Assembly (NCBI GenBank): GCA_036267875.1
Contig: DATAVE010000073.1
Span: 41,208 to 105,207 of the forward strand
Origin: DASZTV01 sp036267875
GTDB lineage: Bacteria > Actinomycetota > Actinomycetes > JAFAQI01
Length of the DNA stretch: 64,000 nt
Reading direction: 5' to 3'
The position numbers and the translations under genes are program-made. The notes beneath the pieces were generated by a model that searched no databases, was not told where the DNA came from, and worked only from the letters and a program-made list of their open reading frames with translations. Positions 17,179 to 25,616 of this stretch are shown piece after piece; position 1 is the first letter of the stretch, and the number at the start of each line of letters is the position of its first letter.

Positions 17179-18443
17179 CAGCCGCCACCGGATCGTTCAA
17201 GTTCGATCCGTTCTTCCCCGGGCCGCGCGACCTACGCCCTGCGGTCTTTGCAGAGCTGCGGGCGCAGCCCGGGCTCTATCGCACTGGAGCCGACCTTTGG
17301 GTCGCCGCCCGGTTCGACGACGTCAAGGCGATCCAGTCACAGCCCGAGCTGTTCTCATCCCGCCCCAACCCGTACGAGGGGCCGCCTGCCGAGGGCACAC
17401 CCGACGCCGACCCGGACCTCATCGACCGGCTCCTCACCGTCGCGTCCTCGATGCCGATCGATCTCGACGAGCTGGCGACGGCGCAGGCGATCGCGTCCGC
17501 CGATCCGCCCGAACACACCCGGGTACGCCGGATCGTCAGCAGGGGCTTCACGCCGGGACGCATCACCGCCATGGCCACGACGATCGCGGCGATCGTCGAC
17601 CGATGCATGAATGGTGCCGGTGACCTCGACGGCTTCGATGTCGTCGAGCGACTGGCCGTGCCGCTGCCGGTGGAGATGATCGCGAACATCCTCGGCATCG
17701 AGAGCGCCGGCTACGACCAGGTCAAGCAATGGTCGGACGACTTCGCCGCGAGTGCCGTCGGTGACATCCGAAGCACCCCCGAAGGGCAGCTCGCACTCGT
17801 CACCACACTCCGGGACTTCGCGCTGTTCTACGTTCCGCTGATCGAGGAACGACGCGCGGAACCCAAAGACGACGTGATCAGCGCCATGCTGCGGGCTGTC
17901 GATGACGAGGCGCTGACGACGGTCGAGACCCTGACGATGGCCATCACGATCATGGTCGCCGGCAACGAGACATCGACCAACCTGATCGGCAACGCCGTAG
18001 TCGAGCTGCTCTCCAACCCGGAACAACTCGAGCTGTTGTCGGCTGACCCGTCAGTGCTCCCCGCGGCGGTCGACGAGGCAAACCGGCTGACAGCACCGAT
18101 CCAGATCGCCTTCCGCGAGGCGACCGAAGACGTCGAGGTCGCCGGAACCGCGATCGCGAAGGGCGACGTCATCGCCCTGCACATGGCAGCAGCCAACCGC
18201 GACCCGCAACAGTTCGATGACCCGGACCGCTTCGACATCACTCGGCCGCGCGCCAGACACCTGTCCTTCGGCCACGGCGTCCACTTCTGCCTGGGATCAC
18301 ACCTGGCCCTGCAAGAGGTCACGACCGCGCTCGGCGCGCTGCTGCCTCACCTGCCTAGCGTGCGGCTCGCTGATGCTCCACTCGAATCCAACCCCAGCGC
18401 GATCCTCAACGGGTGGCGCAAGGTCGAACTGGTGAGGAACTGA
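17175..18443 (+). CDS. Cytochrome P450 monooxygenase
   Basis: This second soluble P450 of the island has 422 residues. It shows AGNET in helix I (262-266), E301-x-x-R304 in helix K and FGHGVHFCLGSHLA in the heme loop with Cys372 as ligand. The start is fixed by the ATGA overlap with the SnoaL-like gene, and a small conserved-looking gene follows after 1 nt. It differs strongly from the P450 at 483, so the two probably hydroxylate different positions or substrates. No ferredoxin or reductase gene is present in the window. Confidence 0.92.
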   Translation: MTAATGSFKFDPFFPGPRDLRPAVFAELRAQPGLYRTGADLWVAARFDDVKAIQSQPELFSSRPNPYEGPPAEGTPDADPDLIDRLLTVASSMPIDLDELATAQAIASADPPEHTRVRRIVSRGFTPGRITAMATTIAAIVDRCMNGAGDLDGFDVVERLAVPLPVEMIANILGIESAGYDQVKQWSDDFAASAVGDIRSTPEGQLALVTTLRDFALFYVPLIEERRAEPKDDVISAMLRAVDDEALTTVETLTMAITIMVAGNETSTNLIGNAVVELLSNPEQLELLSADPSVLPAAVDEANRLTAPIQIAFREATEDVEVAGTAIAKGDVIALHMAAANRDPQQFDDPDRFDITRPRARHLSFGHGVHFCLGSHLALQEVTTALGALLPHLPSVRLADAPLESNPSAILNGWRKVELVRN

Positions 18444-18444
18444 C

Positions 18445-18759
18445 GTGCCGCTCAGGTCAGGTGCTCGGTTGCGCAGCCAGGTCTGCAGCACGGAGGTCAT
18501 CGTCGTCCGACCCTCAACGGCAGACATCGAGCTGTGCTGCGGCGGTGAGCCCATGGTCGACATCGCCAGTGATGTCAGCCCCGGAGGGACTCCCGCTCCC
18601 GGTCTCGACACCGGCACCCAGCTCGGCAAGCGCTACACCACCGACGACGATGAGGGCGCCCTCGAGCTCCTCACCACCAAACAAGGCGACGGAACGCTCT
18701 CAAGCGGCGCGGTCCCGCTCGTGGTCAAGGGCGCAAAGCCGCTCCCATCAAGCGATTAG
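18445..18759 (+). CDS. Small cysteine-containing protein of unknown function
   Basis: This 104-residue protein has a GTG start 1 nt after the P450 stop, so it is part of that operon. The N-terminal half has a basic strand (LRSGARLRSQVCSTEVIVV) with one Cys, followed by DIELCCGGEPMVD with two adjacent Cys. The second half has LGKRYTTDDDEGALELL and a short C-terminal sheet. The pattern of one Cys and a Cys-Cys-Gly-Gly turn could bind a metal or mark a redox accessory protein. I do not recognise a named family. The start and the coding nature are supported by codon use and tight packing. It overlaps the convergent CoA-transferase gene by 4 nt. Confidence 0.65.
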   Translation: MPLRSGARLRSQVCSTEVIVVRPSTADIELCCGGEPMVDIASDVSPGGTPAPGLDTGTQLGKRYTTDDDEGALELLTTKQGDGTLSSGAVPLVVKGAKPLPSSD

Positions 18760-20000
18760 GTGGCAGCGCCGTCAATCTTGAGCTGGATGATCTCGTCCTC
18801 GGTGCGGCCCAGCTCCCGAAGTAGATCGTCGGTGTGCTCAGCAAACTGCGGAGCACGCGTCAGGGTCGGCGAGGTTTCGTCGAACTGAACTGGGCTCGCC
18901 ACGAGCTCCCGTTCGTTGCCGTCGGCGTCCGTCACCTGCACGATGTAACCGTTGGCGCGAACCTGGGGATCCTGTCCGACTTCGACGGCATTGTTGTTCG
19001 GGGCCCACTGCCCCTCGAGCGTCTTCAGACGCTCAATCCAATAGTCAAACGGCTGTGCCGCGATCGCGTTGGCGACCAGCTCGCCAGCCTCGGCCGCACG
19101 CGCGATCAGCTTCTCGCCGCTGTCGAATCGCTCGTCCGCGATCAAGTCGTCGAGACCAAGGTGTCGGCAAAGGTCTGCCCAGTACCTGCCGGGTTGAAGG
19201 ATCGTCAAGTTGATGAAACGGCCGTCGCAGGTCGGGAAGTTCCCGATGGTGGGGTTGAACGGGCTCGAGCTTGATCCGCTCAACGGGCGAGGTGCCGGCG
19301 ACGAGCCAGTAAGCAAAGCGGTGTTGACAGATAGTGCCGTGGCCCAGATCCCGACGCTGAGCAGGGAGACGTCGACCAGCGACGGCACTCCGGTTCGATC
19401 TCGTGCCAGCAACGCCGCGGCGATCCCACCGGCGATGGTCATGCCGCCGAGTGAGTCGCCGTACGCGCCCGCCGGCTGAATGACGGCTTGCGGTGAGTCA
19501 GGCGGCGTGCATCCCATCGCGCTGCCTGCGCGTGACCAGAACACGCTTCCGTCGAACCCACCCGTGGCGGCGTCCGGTCCGCGTTGCCCGTGGGCGCTCC
19601 CTCGCACATAGATGATCTGCGGGTTTGCCTCCCGCAGGTCCTGCACATCGATCCCCAGCTTGGTGCGCGCGTCGGGCAGGAAGTTGGTGAGGAAGACGTC
19701 GCTTTGACGTGCCAGGTCGAGCAGGACCTGCCGGGCGGCTGGGTGTTCGAGGGCTAGCCCGATGCTGCGCTTGCCACGGTTGGGGTGTTCCATCAGAGGC
19801 TGGAACGACCCCTGGGCTGCACCGCCCGTCCCGATGCGCAGTCCCCGCTGGGCGTCTCCGGTGACCGCGTGCTCCACCTTGATGACGTCGGCGCCCCAGT
19901 CGGCGAGCACGGCTCCGGCGGCTGGGGTGAAGGTGAACTGCGCCACCTCGAGAATGCGAACACCGGCCATCGGCAGCATGCGAGGGCGCTCGTCAGCCAC
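18756..20000 (-). CDS. CaiB/BaiF-family (type III) CoA transferase
   Basis: This 414-residue protein matches class III CoA transferases, which move CoA between carboxylic acids through an aspartyl anhydride. It shows GVRILEVAQFTFTPAAGAVLAD at the start, WGADVIKVEH, and NRGKRSIGLAL, the conserved core of the N-terminal domain. The catalytic Asp region occurs as FLTNFLPDARTKLGID in the expected neighbourhood. It overlaps the amidohydrolase gene by 8 nt and is the last gene of the four-gene minus-strand operon that starts at 23611. It could activate the substrate acid or recycle CoA from a product. Confidence 0.88.
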   Translation of the reverse strand: MADERPRMLPMAGVRILEVAQFTFTPAAGAVLADWGADVIKVEHAVTGDAQRGLRIGTGGAAQGSFQPLMEHPNRGKRSIGLALEHPAARQVLLDLARQSDVFLTNFLPDARTKLGIDVQDLREANPQIIYVRGSAHGQRGPDAATGGFDGSVFWSRAGSAMGCTPPDSPQAVIQPAGAYGDSLGGMTIAGGIAAALLARDRTGVPSLVDVSLLSVGIWATALSVNTALLTGSSPAPRPLSGSSSSPFNPTIGNFPTCDGRFINLTILQPGRYWADLCRHLGLDDLIADERFDSGEKLIARAAEAGELVANAIAAQPFDYWIERLKTLEGQWAPNNNAVEVGQDPQVRANGYIVQVTDADGNERELVASPVQFDETSPTLTRAPQFAEHTDDLLRELGRTEDEIIQLKIDGAAT

Positions 20001-21186
20001 TGTGCGGTGTCAGGCCCAGCAGGCCGTACATGTTGGCGCCCATCATCTTGCGCACGTCGTCTGCCGGGAAGATGTCGCTGATCTCCTTCGCCCAGTGCAG
20101 CGGATCGGCCATGCCCTCGGGGTGCGGGTAGTCCGAGCCGAACAGAACGTGGTCGGGGGACATCAGGTTCACGAGGTCGGTGAGCGAGTCTTCCCAGAAC
20201 GGGTTGACCCAGAGGTTTCGCAGGAACACGTCGCGCGGGTGTTCAGCGAACGCTTGCGGCATCTTTTGGTAGGTCTTTTCCACTGCCTTCAGGCAAGAGA
20301 TCGCCCAGTTCCCACCGTTCTCGATGCTGGCAAGCTTGACCGTCGGAAATCGGCTGAGCATGCCGTGGCAGATCGCGGCGGTGATGGTGTCGTTGATTGC
20401 CCGGCCAGGCGAGACCGCGTCATAGAAGGGCTGGGGCTTGAATACCAGGGGCTCCCGGCTCGTCCCTTCCCAGTCGTTGACGTATCGCTGATAGCCAGAG
20501 TCAGACGCGTGCAGCGTGACAAGGACACCGGACTCGGCAACCCGGGCCCAGAACGGATCGAACTCCGGCAGGAACGGTGACACCGTGCCGCGGTGGCCGG
20601 CGACCGGAGCCGGCCGCATCAGGACAACTTTCGCGCCACGTTCGAGGAGCCAGTCGAGCTCGGCCACACCGCGCTCGACCACACAGGGGTTGACGATCGG
20701 CGTGGCGAAGATCCTGCCCTGGTAGTTGAAGGTCCATTCGTCGTGCATCCATTCGTTGAACGCGTGGATGACCGTGCATGTCAGCTCTGGGTCGTCCGTG
20801 AGCCTGACCTCAAGCAAGCTGGCCAAAGTCGGGAAGATCAACGCGGCATCTAGCCCGAGTTCGTCGAGAAGCGCGAGTCGCGGCGCGGCGCTGCGGAAGG
20901 CATCGACGGCGTGGATCGGCTTGCCGGCGAACTCCCGCAACGACTTGCCCTCCGGATTGTTACCGGAGAAGTACTCCGCGAACGCGCCTGGGCGGGCCAC
21001 GACTTCAAAGGTCGGGTTCGGGATGTAGTCGCTGATGAGGTTGTCGACGGCGATCTTCGTGCGGCCGTCTACCTGCACGTACTTGAAGAGCCCTTGGTAG
21101 CGCGAGGGCAGGTGCCGAGTGAATGCCTCTTCGGTCTCGTACATGTGGTTGTCGGCGTCGAATACCGGGAAGTCGAGCTTTCCCAT
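19993..21186 (-). CDS. Amidohydrolase-2 family metal-dependent hydrolase/decarboxylase
   Basis: This is a second TIM-barrel amidohydrolase of 397 residues, clearly paralogous to the one at 7398-8585. Both share the opening FPVFD-x-DNH-x-YET, the SDYIPNPTF strand, the HASDSGY strand and the GSDYPHPEG/GSDFPHPEG metal strand. ATG 21186 has GAGGAG 6 nt upstream. It lies 20 nt after the dehydrogenase stop. Two paralogues in two operons suggest sequential or parallel reactions on related intermediates. Confidence 0.85.
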   Translation of the reverse strand: MGKLDFPVFDADNHMYETEEAFTRHLPSRYQGLFKYVQVDGRTKIAVDNLISDYIPNPTFEVVARPGAFAEYFSGNNPEGKSLREFAGKPIHAVDAFRSAAPRLALLDELGLDAALIFPTLASLLEVRLTDDPELTCTVIHAFNEWMHDEWTFNYQGRIFATPIVNPCVVERGVAELDWLLERGAKVVLMRPAPVAGHRGTVSPFLPEFDPFWARVAESGVLVTLHASDSGYQRYVNDWEGTSREPLVFKPQPFYDAVSPGRAINDTITAAICHGMLSRFPTVKLASIENGGNWAISCLKAVEKTYQKMPQAFAEHPRDVFLRNLWVNPFWEDSLTDLVNLMSPDHVLFGSDYPHPEGMADPLHWAKEISDIFPADDVRKMMGANMYGLLGLTPHSG

Positions 21187-21206
21187 CGTCGCTCCTCGTC
21201 GTTCGA

Positions 21207-22487
21207 TCATGCCGGAGTGCGGCGGACGACTGCGTTGGTCCGCACGTCCCGGAAGGGCCGGTCGAAGTCTTCTGCGCGCTCACGGGGCATCCCGAGCACA
21301 CGTTCACTGATGATGTTGCGGGCGATCTCCGTGGTGCCGCCACCGAGGCAGGGTCCTTGCCGCCCGAGATAGCTGACCCCGAGGTCACCGGCGGTCTCCC
21401 CGTCGTGCCATGCGACCGACCGGTCGCCCACGATTTCGATCGCGATGCTGGCCAGTCGGACCCCGAGCATCCCGTTCGACAACCGAGGGATCGAGCCAGC
21501 TGCCGACGGCAACCGGCCGGTGCGGATGGATGTGCTGATTCGCCCAACGAGTGCGCTGTGGACGCGGGTGAGGACGAGGGCTTCACCGATCAGTTGGCGT
21601 ACCCGCGGGTCGTCGACTCCATCGATCGAGAGAGCACCGATCTGATCGCTTTCGTGCTGCCGGGTTCGCGGCCTCATCGCGTAGGGCGAGGAGCCGCTGA
21701 CCGCTGCGCGTTCGTGGAGCAGCAGCCTGGATGCGACGTTCCAGCCGTCGTTGACCTCGCCGAGGACATCTGCGACCGGGATAGGTACGTCATCGAAGAA
21801 CTCCTGACAGAACTCCTCGGTCCCATCGACATGCTTGATCTGGGTGATGGTGATTCCAGGCTGGTGCACCTTCACGATGAGAACGCTCAGACCGCGATGC
21901 TTGGGAACGTCCCAGTCGGTCCGGCAGACGCACAGCGCGTAGTCGGACTTCCACGCGTACGTGCTCCAGATCTTCGAGCCGTTGAGGATGAACACGTCGC
22001 CGTCCCGGTCAGCTCGGGTGATCGCTCCGGCGAGATCCGATCCGCCGCTGGGTTCGGACAGGAACTGGACCCAGAGCTCCTCGCCGCGCAGAGCGGCGGG
22101 GATGAAGCGCTGCTTCTGCTCTTCTGTCCCGAAGTCCAGGATCGTCGGAAGGATGATCGTGAACGTCGGCGTGTTGAAGACCATCGGAAGCTCGTAGCCA
22201 TGCGTCAGGTCAATGAACGCGTCCTGGTACTCACCGGGCAGCCCGCGTCCGCCGTACTCGACCGGATAACACAGGCCGGCAAAGCCCGCGTCCCAGAGCT
22301 TGCGTTGGATCGCTTTGGCGCGCACCACTTGATCTGTGTCGTCCTTGGCGTGACCCATCAACGGATCGGCGCCGTTCAGCGGCTCGAGGTTCTCCGCGAC
22401 CCACTCGGTTGCCCGCGCACGGAAGGTCTCGATGTCTTCGAGCGTCCCCTGATGTGCCGATCCTGACGCAGCCATCGTGTCTCCCAT
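21207..22487 (-). CDS. Acyl-CoA dehydrogenase, large subunit
   Basis: This FAD-dependent acyl-CoA dehydrogenase of 426 residues has FLSEPSGGSDLAGAI at the flavin site, NGSKIWSTYAWKSDYA in the beta domain and a C-terminal GGGTTEIARNIISERVLGMP. The medium-chain base Glu is again absent from that last motif. The start ATG at 22487 touches the stop of the next upstream gene (TGATG), so the pair is translationally coupled. Its relation to the 22487-23611 gene mirrors the pair at 13256-15366. Confidence 0.88.
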   Translation of the reverse strand: MGDTMAASGSAHQGTLEDIETFRARATEWVAENLEPLNGADPLMGHAKDDTDQVVRAKAIQRKLWDAGFAGLCYPVEYGGRGLPGEYQDAFIDLTHGYELPMVFNTPTFTIILPTILDFGTEEQKQRFIPAALRGEELWVQFLSEPSGGSDLAGAITRADRDGDVFILNGSKIWSTYAWKSDYALCVCRTDWDVPKHRGLSVLIVKVHQPGITITQIKHVDGTEEFCQEFFDDVPIPVADVLGEVNDGWNVASRLLLHERAAVSGSSPYAMRPRTRQHESDQIGALSIDGVDDPRVRQLIGEALVLTRVHSALVGRISTSIRTGRLPSAAGSIPRLSNGMLGVRLASIAIEIVGDRSVAWHDGETAGDLGVSYLGRQGPCLGGGTTEIARNIISERVLGMPRERAEDFDRPFRDVRTNAVVRRTPA

Positions 22488-23611
22488 CAGCCGGCCAGGA
22501 TGGCGACGCGGTCGCGTTGCTCGGCCGGATCGCCGTATGTCTGTCGATGTAGGACGACGCGGCGTAGGTAGAGGTGCAGGTCGTGCTCCCAGGTAACGCC
22601 GATCCCGCCGTGCAACTGAATGCAGTCCTGGATCAGCTCGGGGCATCGCTCGCCGACGTATGCCTTAGCGATTCGCGCGACACTGGACGCGTCAGCAGCG
22701 TTGGCCTGAACAGCTCTGGTGGCATCGACCGTGATGGCCTGTGCCGACTCGACCCACAGCTTTAGATCGGCGAAGCGATGCTTGAGAGCTTGGTAGGAGG
22801 CGAGTGGCCTGCCGAACGAAAGCCGGTCGAAGGCGTACTGAACCGTCAACTCGAAGACCCGCTCCGTCGCGCCGACGATCTCCGCGCACTGCAAGACGAG
22901 CGCGGTCTGGAGCTGTCGCTCGAACGCGGCGGAAGCACCTCCCGGAGCGCCTACGACAGCCGACTGCGAAACGCGGACTCCGTTGAACCTGACCTCGGCG
23001 TTGCGGCGGACCAGGTCCAGGCCACGCAACGGCACGACCTGCAGACCCGGGGAAGAGGTGGGGACAAGGAACTGCGAGGGCCCCCCGGGTCCGGACGCCG
23101 TCGCGAGCAGCCAGTCGGCCTCACTGGCGGCTTCGACCGGGCGCTTCACACCGTCGAGAACGAAGTCGTCGCCATCGCGCTCGGCTCGCAACTCGACCCT
23201 GTCGGGATCGATAGGCGGCCCGGGCTCGGCGACACACCACGACGCGACCAGCTCGCCCGCCAGTAGCCCGGATAGGACGCGGTCGGCCAGATCGCCGGCG
23301 CCATCGATCGCCAGGGTCTGCGCAACGACGTTGGTGGGGATCAATGGTCCAGGCGAGACCATCGCGCCCATCTCCTCGGCAACGAGCGCGAGATCGCGAA
23401 GCCCTTCGCCGGAGACGCTCCCGCCGCCGCGTGCCTCCGGCACGAGCAGGGAGGTCCAGCCGAGCTCGGCCCCCTTCTTCCACCAGCCGCGGTCGAAGCC
23501 AGAGGGATCGTCGGCAAGGCTCCGTACCGCGGACAGGGGCATGGACGCCTGGAGAAAGCGGCGGGTGGTGTCTCGTAGCAGCTCTTGATCCGCCGTTAGT
23601 TCAAGATCCAT
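22487..23611 (-). CDS. Acyl-CoA dehydrogenase, partner subunit
   Basis: This acyl-CoA dehydrogenase-family protein of 374 residues has an N-terminal helical domain (MDLELTADQELLRDTTRRFL) and a C-terminal RLSFGRPLASYQALKHRFAD. The hairpin LHGGIGVTWEHDLHLYLRR contacts the flavin in this family. It begins a four-gene operon of two dehydrogenase genes, an amidohydrolase and a CoA transferase. Together with the next gene it probably forms a heteromeric dehydrogenase of the kind used on steroid or other bulky acyl-CoAs. Confidence 0.87.
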   Translation of the reverse strand: MDLELTADQELLRDTTRRFLQASMPLSAVRSLADDPSGFDRGWWKKGAELGWTSLLVPEARGGGSVSGEGLRDLALVAEEMGAMVSPGPLIPTNVVAQTLAIDGAGDLADRVLSGLLAGELVASWCVAEPGPPIDPDRVELRAERDGDDFVLDGVKRPVEAASEADWLLATASGPGGPSQFLVPTSSPGLQVVPLRGLDLVRRNAEVRFNGVRVSQSAVVGAPGGASAAFERQLQTALVLQCAEIVGATERVFELTVQYAFDRLSFGRPLASYQALKHRFADLKLWVESAQAITVDATRAVQANAADASSVARIAKAYVGERCPELIQDCIQLHGGIGVTWEHDLHLYLRRVVLHRQTYGDPAEQRDRVAILAG

Positions 23612-23965
23612 GCCTGCTCTCGGCCAATCGTTCGTCGATGGGGCCTTGGTAGCGCCACAACCTGCCTAGAAGGCCGCTCTTCGAAGGGTAGTATCACGAT
23701 TGCGTTAGCGCTAGTGCGGGAGTTTCGATAAGCGCGTATGTCGTTCTACCTACCAGCTGTGCTGGGAAAGCGGAGGCGGTCGGATGGTGCGCGACATCCG
23801 CGACGGGCCGGTCGAGGAGTACTGGGACCGGCTCAGGCGTTGCCGTGCGCTTCAGCCTCGTTGACGAGGGCCACCGCAGCGCGATCGTGGCGGCCGGCGC
23901 CGCGACCTTGCGCACCAGCGAGTGAGCTTTGAGGGCCAGCGACGGCCCACATTGGAGGGACGATC
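23612..23965. other. 354-nt intergenic region with possible gene remnants
   Basis: The segment separates the minus-strand dehydrogenase operon from the chemoreceptor gene. It holds an 8-bp palindrome TAGCGCTA (23706-23713) in the likely promoter zone of the minus operon. A short open frame lies at 23784-23864, and a second frame at about 23821-23927 reads like the end of a protein (RFSLVDEGHRSAIVAAG). Reading from the first frame into the second would need a frameshift. No full gene is supported. Confidence 0.35.
23784..23864 (+). CDS. Possible 26-residue peptide or remnant
   Basis: An ATG preceded by GGAGG at about 8 nt opens a 26-codon frame with an acidic/basic helix (PVEEYWDRLRRC). Bacterial-looking codon use and the ribosome site are the only support. 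The overlapping next frame continues with protein-like sequence, so this may be the front part of a small gene broken by a frameshift. Confidence 0.2.
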   Translation: MVRDIRDGPVEEYWDRLRRCRALQPR

Positions 23966-25513
23966 GTGAATGACAGGCGAGATCGAGGCCGGTTCGCGGG
24001 GATCGTAGCCTGGTCCTTGGTGGGCGTGGCCATCATCGCAACCACCGTGCGGAGCACGGTCGGCAACACTCAACGACACGACCTTGCACTTACCGGGGGG
24101 TTCATCGCTCTCGGTCTCGTGTCCGCACCGCTCCCGCTGCTGCGCGAACGTCGTCGAGGCCGACGGGCGCGAGCGAGAGACACCGACGCATTCGACGTGG
24201 TCTGCGGACTGATGATCTGGATCTTCGTCGCGGGCGCTGTCGCCACAACCAACGGGATCGACGGACCGCTGTGGGTGCTGTTTCCGTTGCTCGTCCTGAT
24301 GGCTGCCGGCACAGGCAATCCCCTTCAGTACGGTGCGATGAGCCTGTCATCCGCCGGCGCTCTGTTGGTGATCGCCGCTGCGCAAGGTGACTTCAACCAG
24401 GCGCACGCGGCCGCTATCGCGACCTATTCACTAGCGACCGTCGTGGTGGGGATCGTCGGAGGGCTGATCGCGTCATTCGCGTGGCGGAACTTCGATGCAA
24501 CGGAGCGCGCGCGGACCCAGCTGTCGACTCAGGTCGAGCAAATGTCCGAGATCCTGCAGCGAGCGGCGAAAGGCGACCTCGGCGTACGCGTCGAGGACAA
24601 CATCGATCACGAACATCTGAAGCTGCTCGGTGAAGCCTTCAACAACACCCTCAGCAGCCTCCACGACCTGGTGGGCCAAATCCGAGCCGGCGGGGAACAG
24701 ATCACGGCCAGCGCAACCGAACTGCTGGCTCAGGCCGAGACCCACGCCGCCGGGGCCAGTCAGCAGTCCTCCGCCGTCTCTGAGACGACCTCGACAATCG
24801 AAGAACTCGCAGCGACCGCGGCACAAATCGCCGAAACCGCGGACTCAGTCGCGCGCTACGCGACGGAGACACTTCGATGTGGGGAGCAAGGTCGAGCCGC
24901 GGTCGACGCGAGCGTCGGGGCCATGGCGGGCATCGTCGAGCATGTCGACTCGATCGCCGGGCGTGCGAGGACGCTGGGCGAGAAGAGCCAGCAGATCGGC
25001 CACATCATCAACGTCATCGACGAGCTCGCTGACCAGACCAACCTGCTCGCGCTGAACGCCGCGATTGAAGCGGCACGTGCAGGCGAACACGGACGCGGCT
25101 TCGCCGTCGTCGCTGCAGAAGTTCGTAAGCTCGCCGAACGCGCGCAGGAGTCGACCGGTCAGATAAAACAGATCGTCAGTGAGATTCGGGACGAGACTCA
25201 GGCAACGATCGTCGCGACGGAGCAGGGATCGATCCAGGCCCACGAAGGATCGCAGCTCGCCCAGGCCGCTGTCACAGCGTTGGAACGGATCGCCGCGATG
25301 GTGGAGGAGACTACGACAGCGGCTCGGGAGATCTCGATCGCGACCCAACAACAGCGGTCCGCATCCGAGCAAGTGGTCAGTGCAATGAGTCAGGTCTCCG
25401 ATGTATCGAGGCAATCCGCACAAGGCACCCGACAAACCGCGGCTGCTGTCGCGCAACTCAACCAGTTCGCGAACGGGCTGCGTAGCTCGATCGCCCGCTT
25501 CACGGTCGCGTAG
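23966..25513 (+). CDS. Methyl-accepting chemotaxis-like receptor with multi-helix membrane domain
   Basis: This 515-residue protein has about six predicted membrane helices in the first 175 residues and no sizeable extracellular sensor domain. A HAMP-like linker follows (GDLGVRVEDNIDHEHLKLLG), then a long coiled-coil signalling domain. The conserved hairpin tip starts near residue 350 (DELADQTNLLALNAAIEAAR, then GRGFAVVAAEVRKLAERA). It would signal to a CheA/CheW pair, but no che or flagellar gene occurs here. The membrane part suggests sensing of a lipid, membrane or intracellular signal. It starts with GTG. No partner gene lies beside it. Confidence 0.9.
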   Translation: MNDRRDRGRFAGIVAWSLVGVAIIATTVRSTVGNTQRHDLALTGGFIALGLVSAPLPLLRERRRGRRARARDTDAFDVVCGLMIWIFVAGAVATTNGIDGPLWVLFPLLVLMAAGTGNPLQYGAMSLSSAGALLVIAAAQGDFNQAHAAAIATYSLATVVVGIVGGLIASFAWRNFDATERARTQLSTQVEQMSEILQRAAKGDLGVRVEDNIDHEHLKLLGEAFNNTLSSLHDLVGQIRAGGEQITASATELLAQAETHAAGASQQSSAVSETTSTIEELAATAAQIAETADSVARYATETLRCGEQGRAAVDASVGAMAGIVEHVDSIAGRARTLGEKSQQIGHIINVIDELADQTNLLALNAAIEAARAGEHGRGFAVVAAEVRKLAERAQESTGQIKQIVSEIRDETQATIVATEQGSIQAHEGSQLAQAAVTALERIAAMVEETTTAAREISIATQQQRSASEQVVSAMSQVSDVSRQSAQGTRQTAAAVAQLNQFANGLRSSIARFTVA

Positions 25514-25616
25514 CAAACGTTGAGGTGCCAGTCACGGTGATGTGCGTGGAGCCGCATGTCCCCAGGTAAGCCTGTTTGCTCGCGCTCAACACCGAGTGCT
25601 GTGCTGTCTGTCGCGA

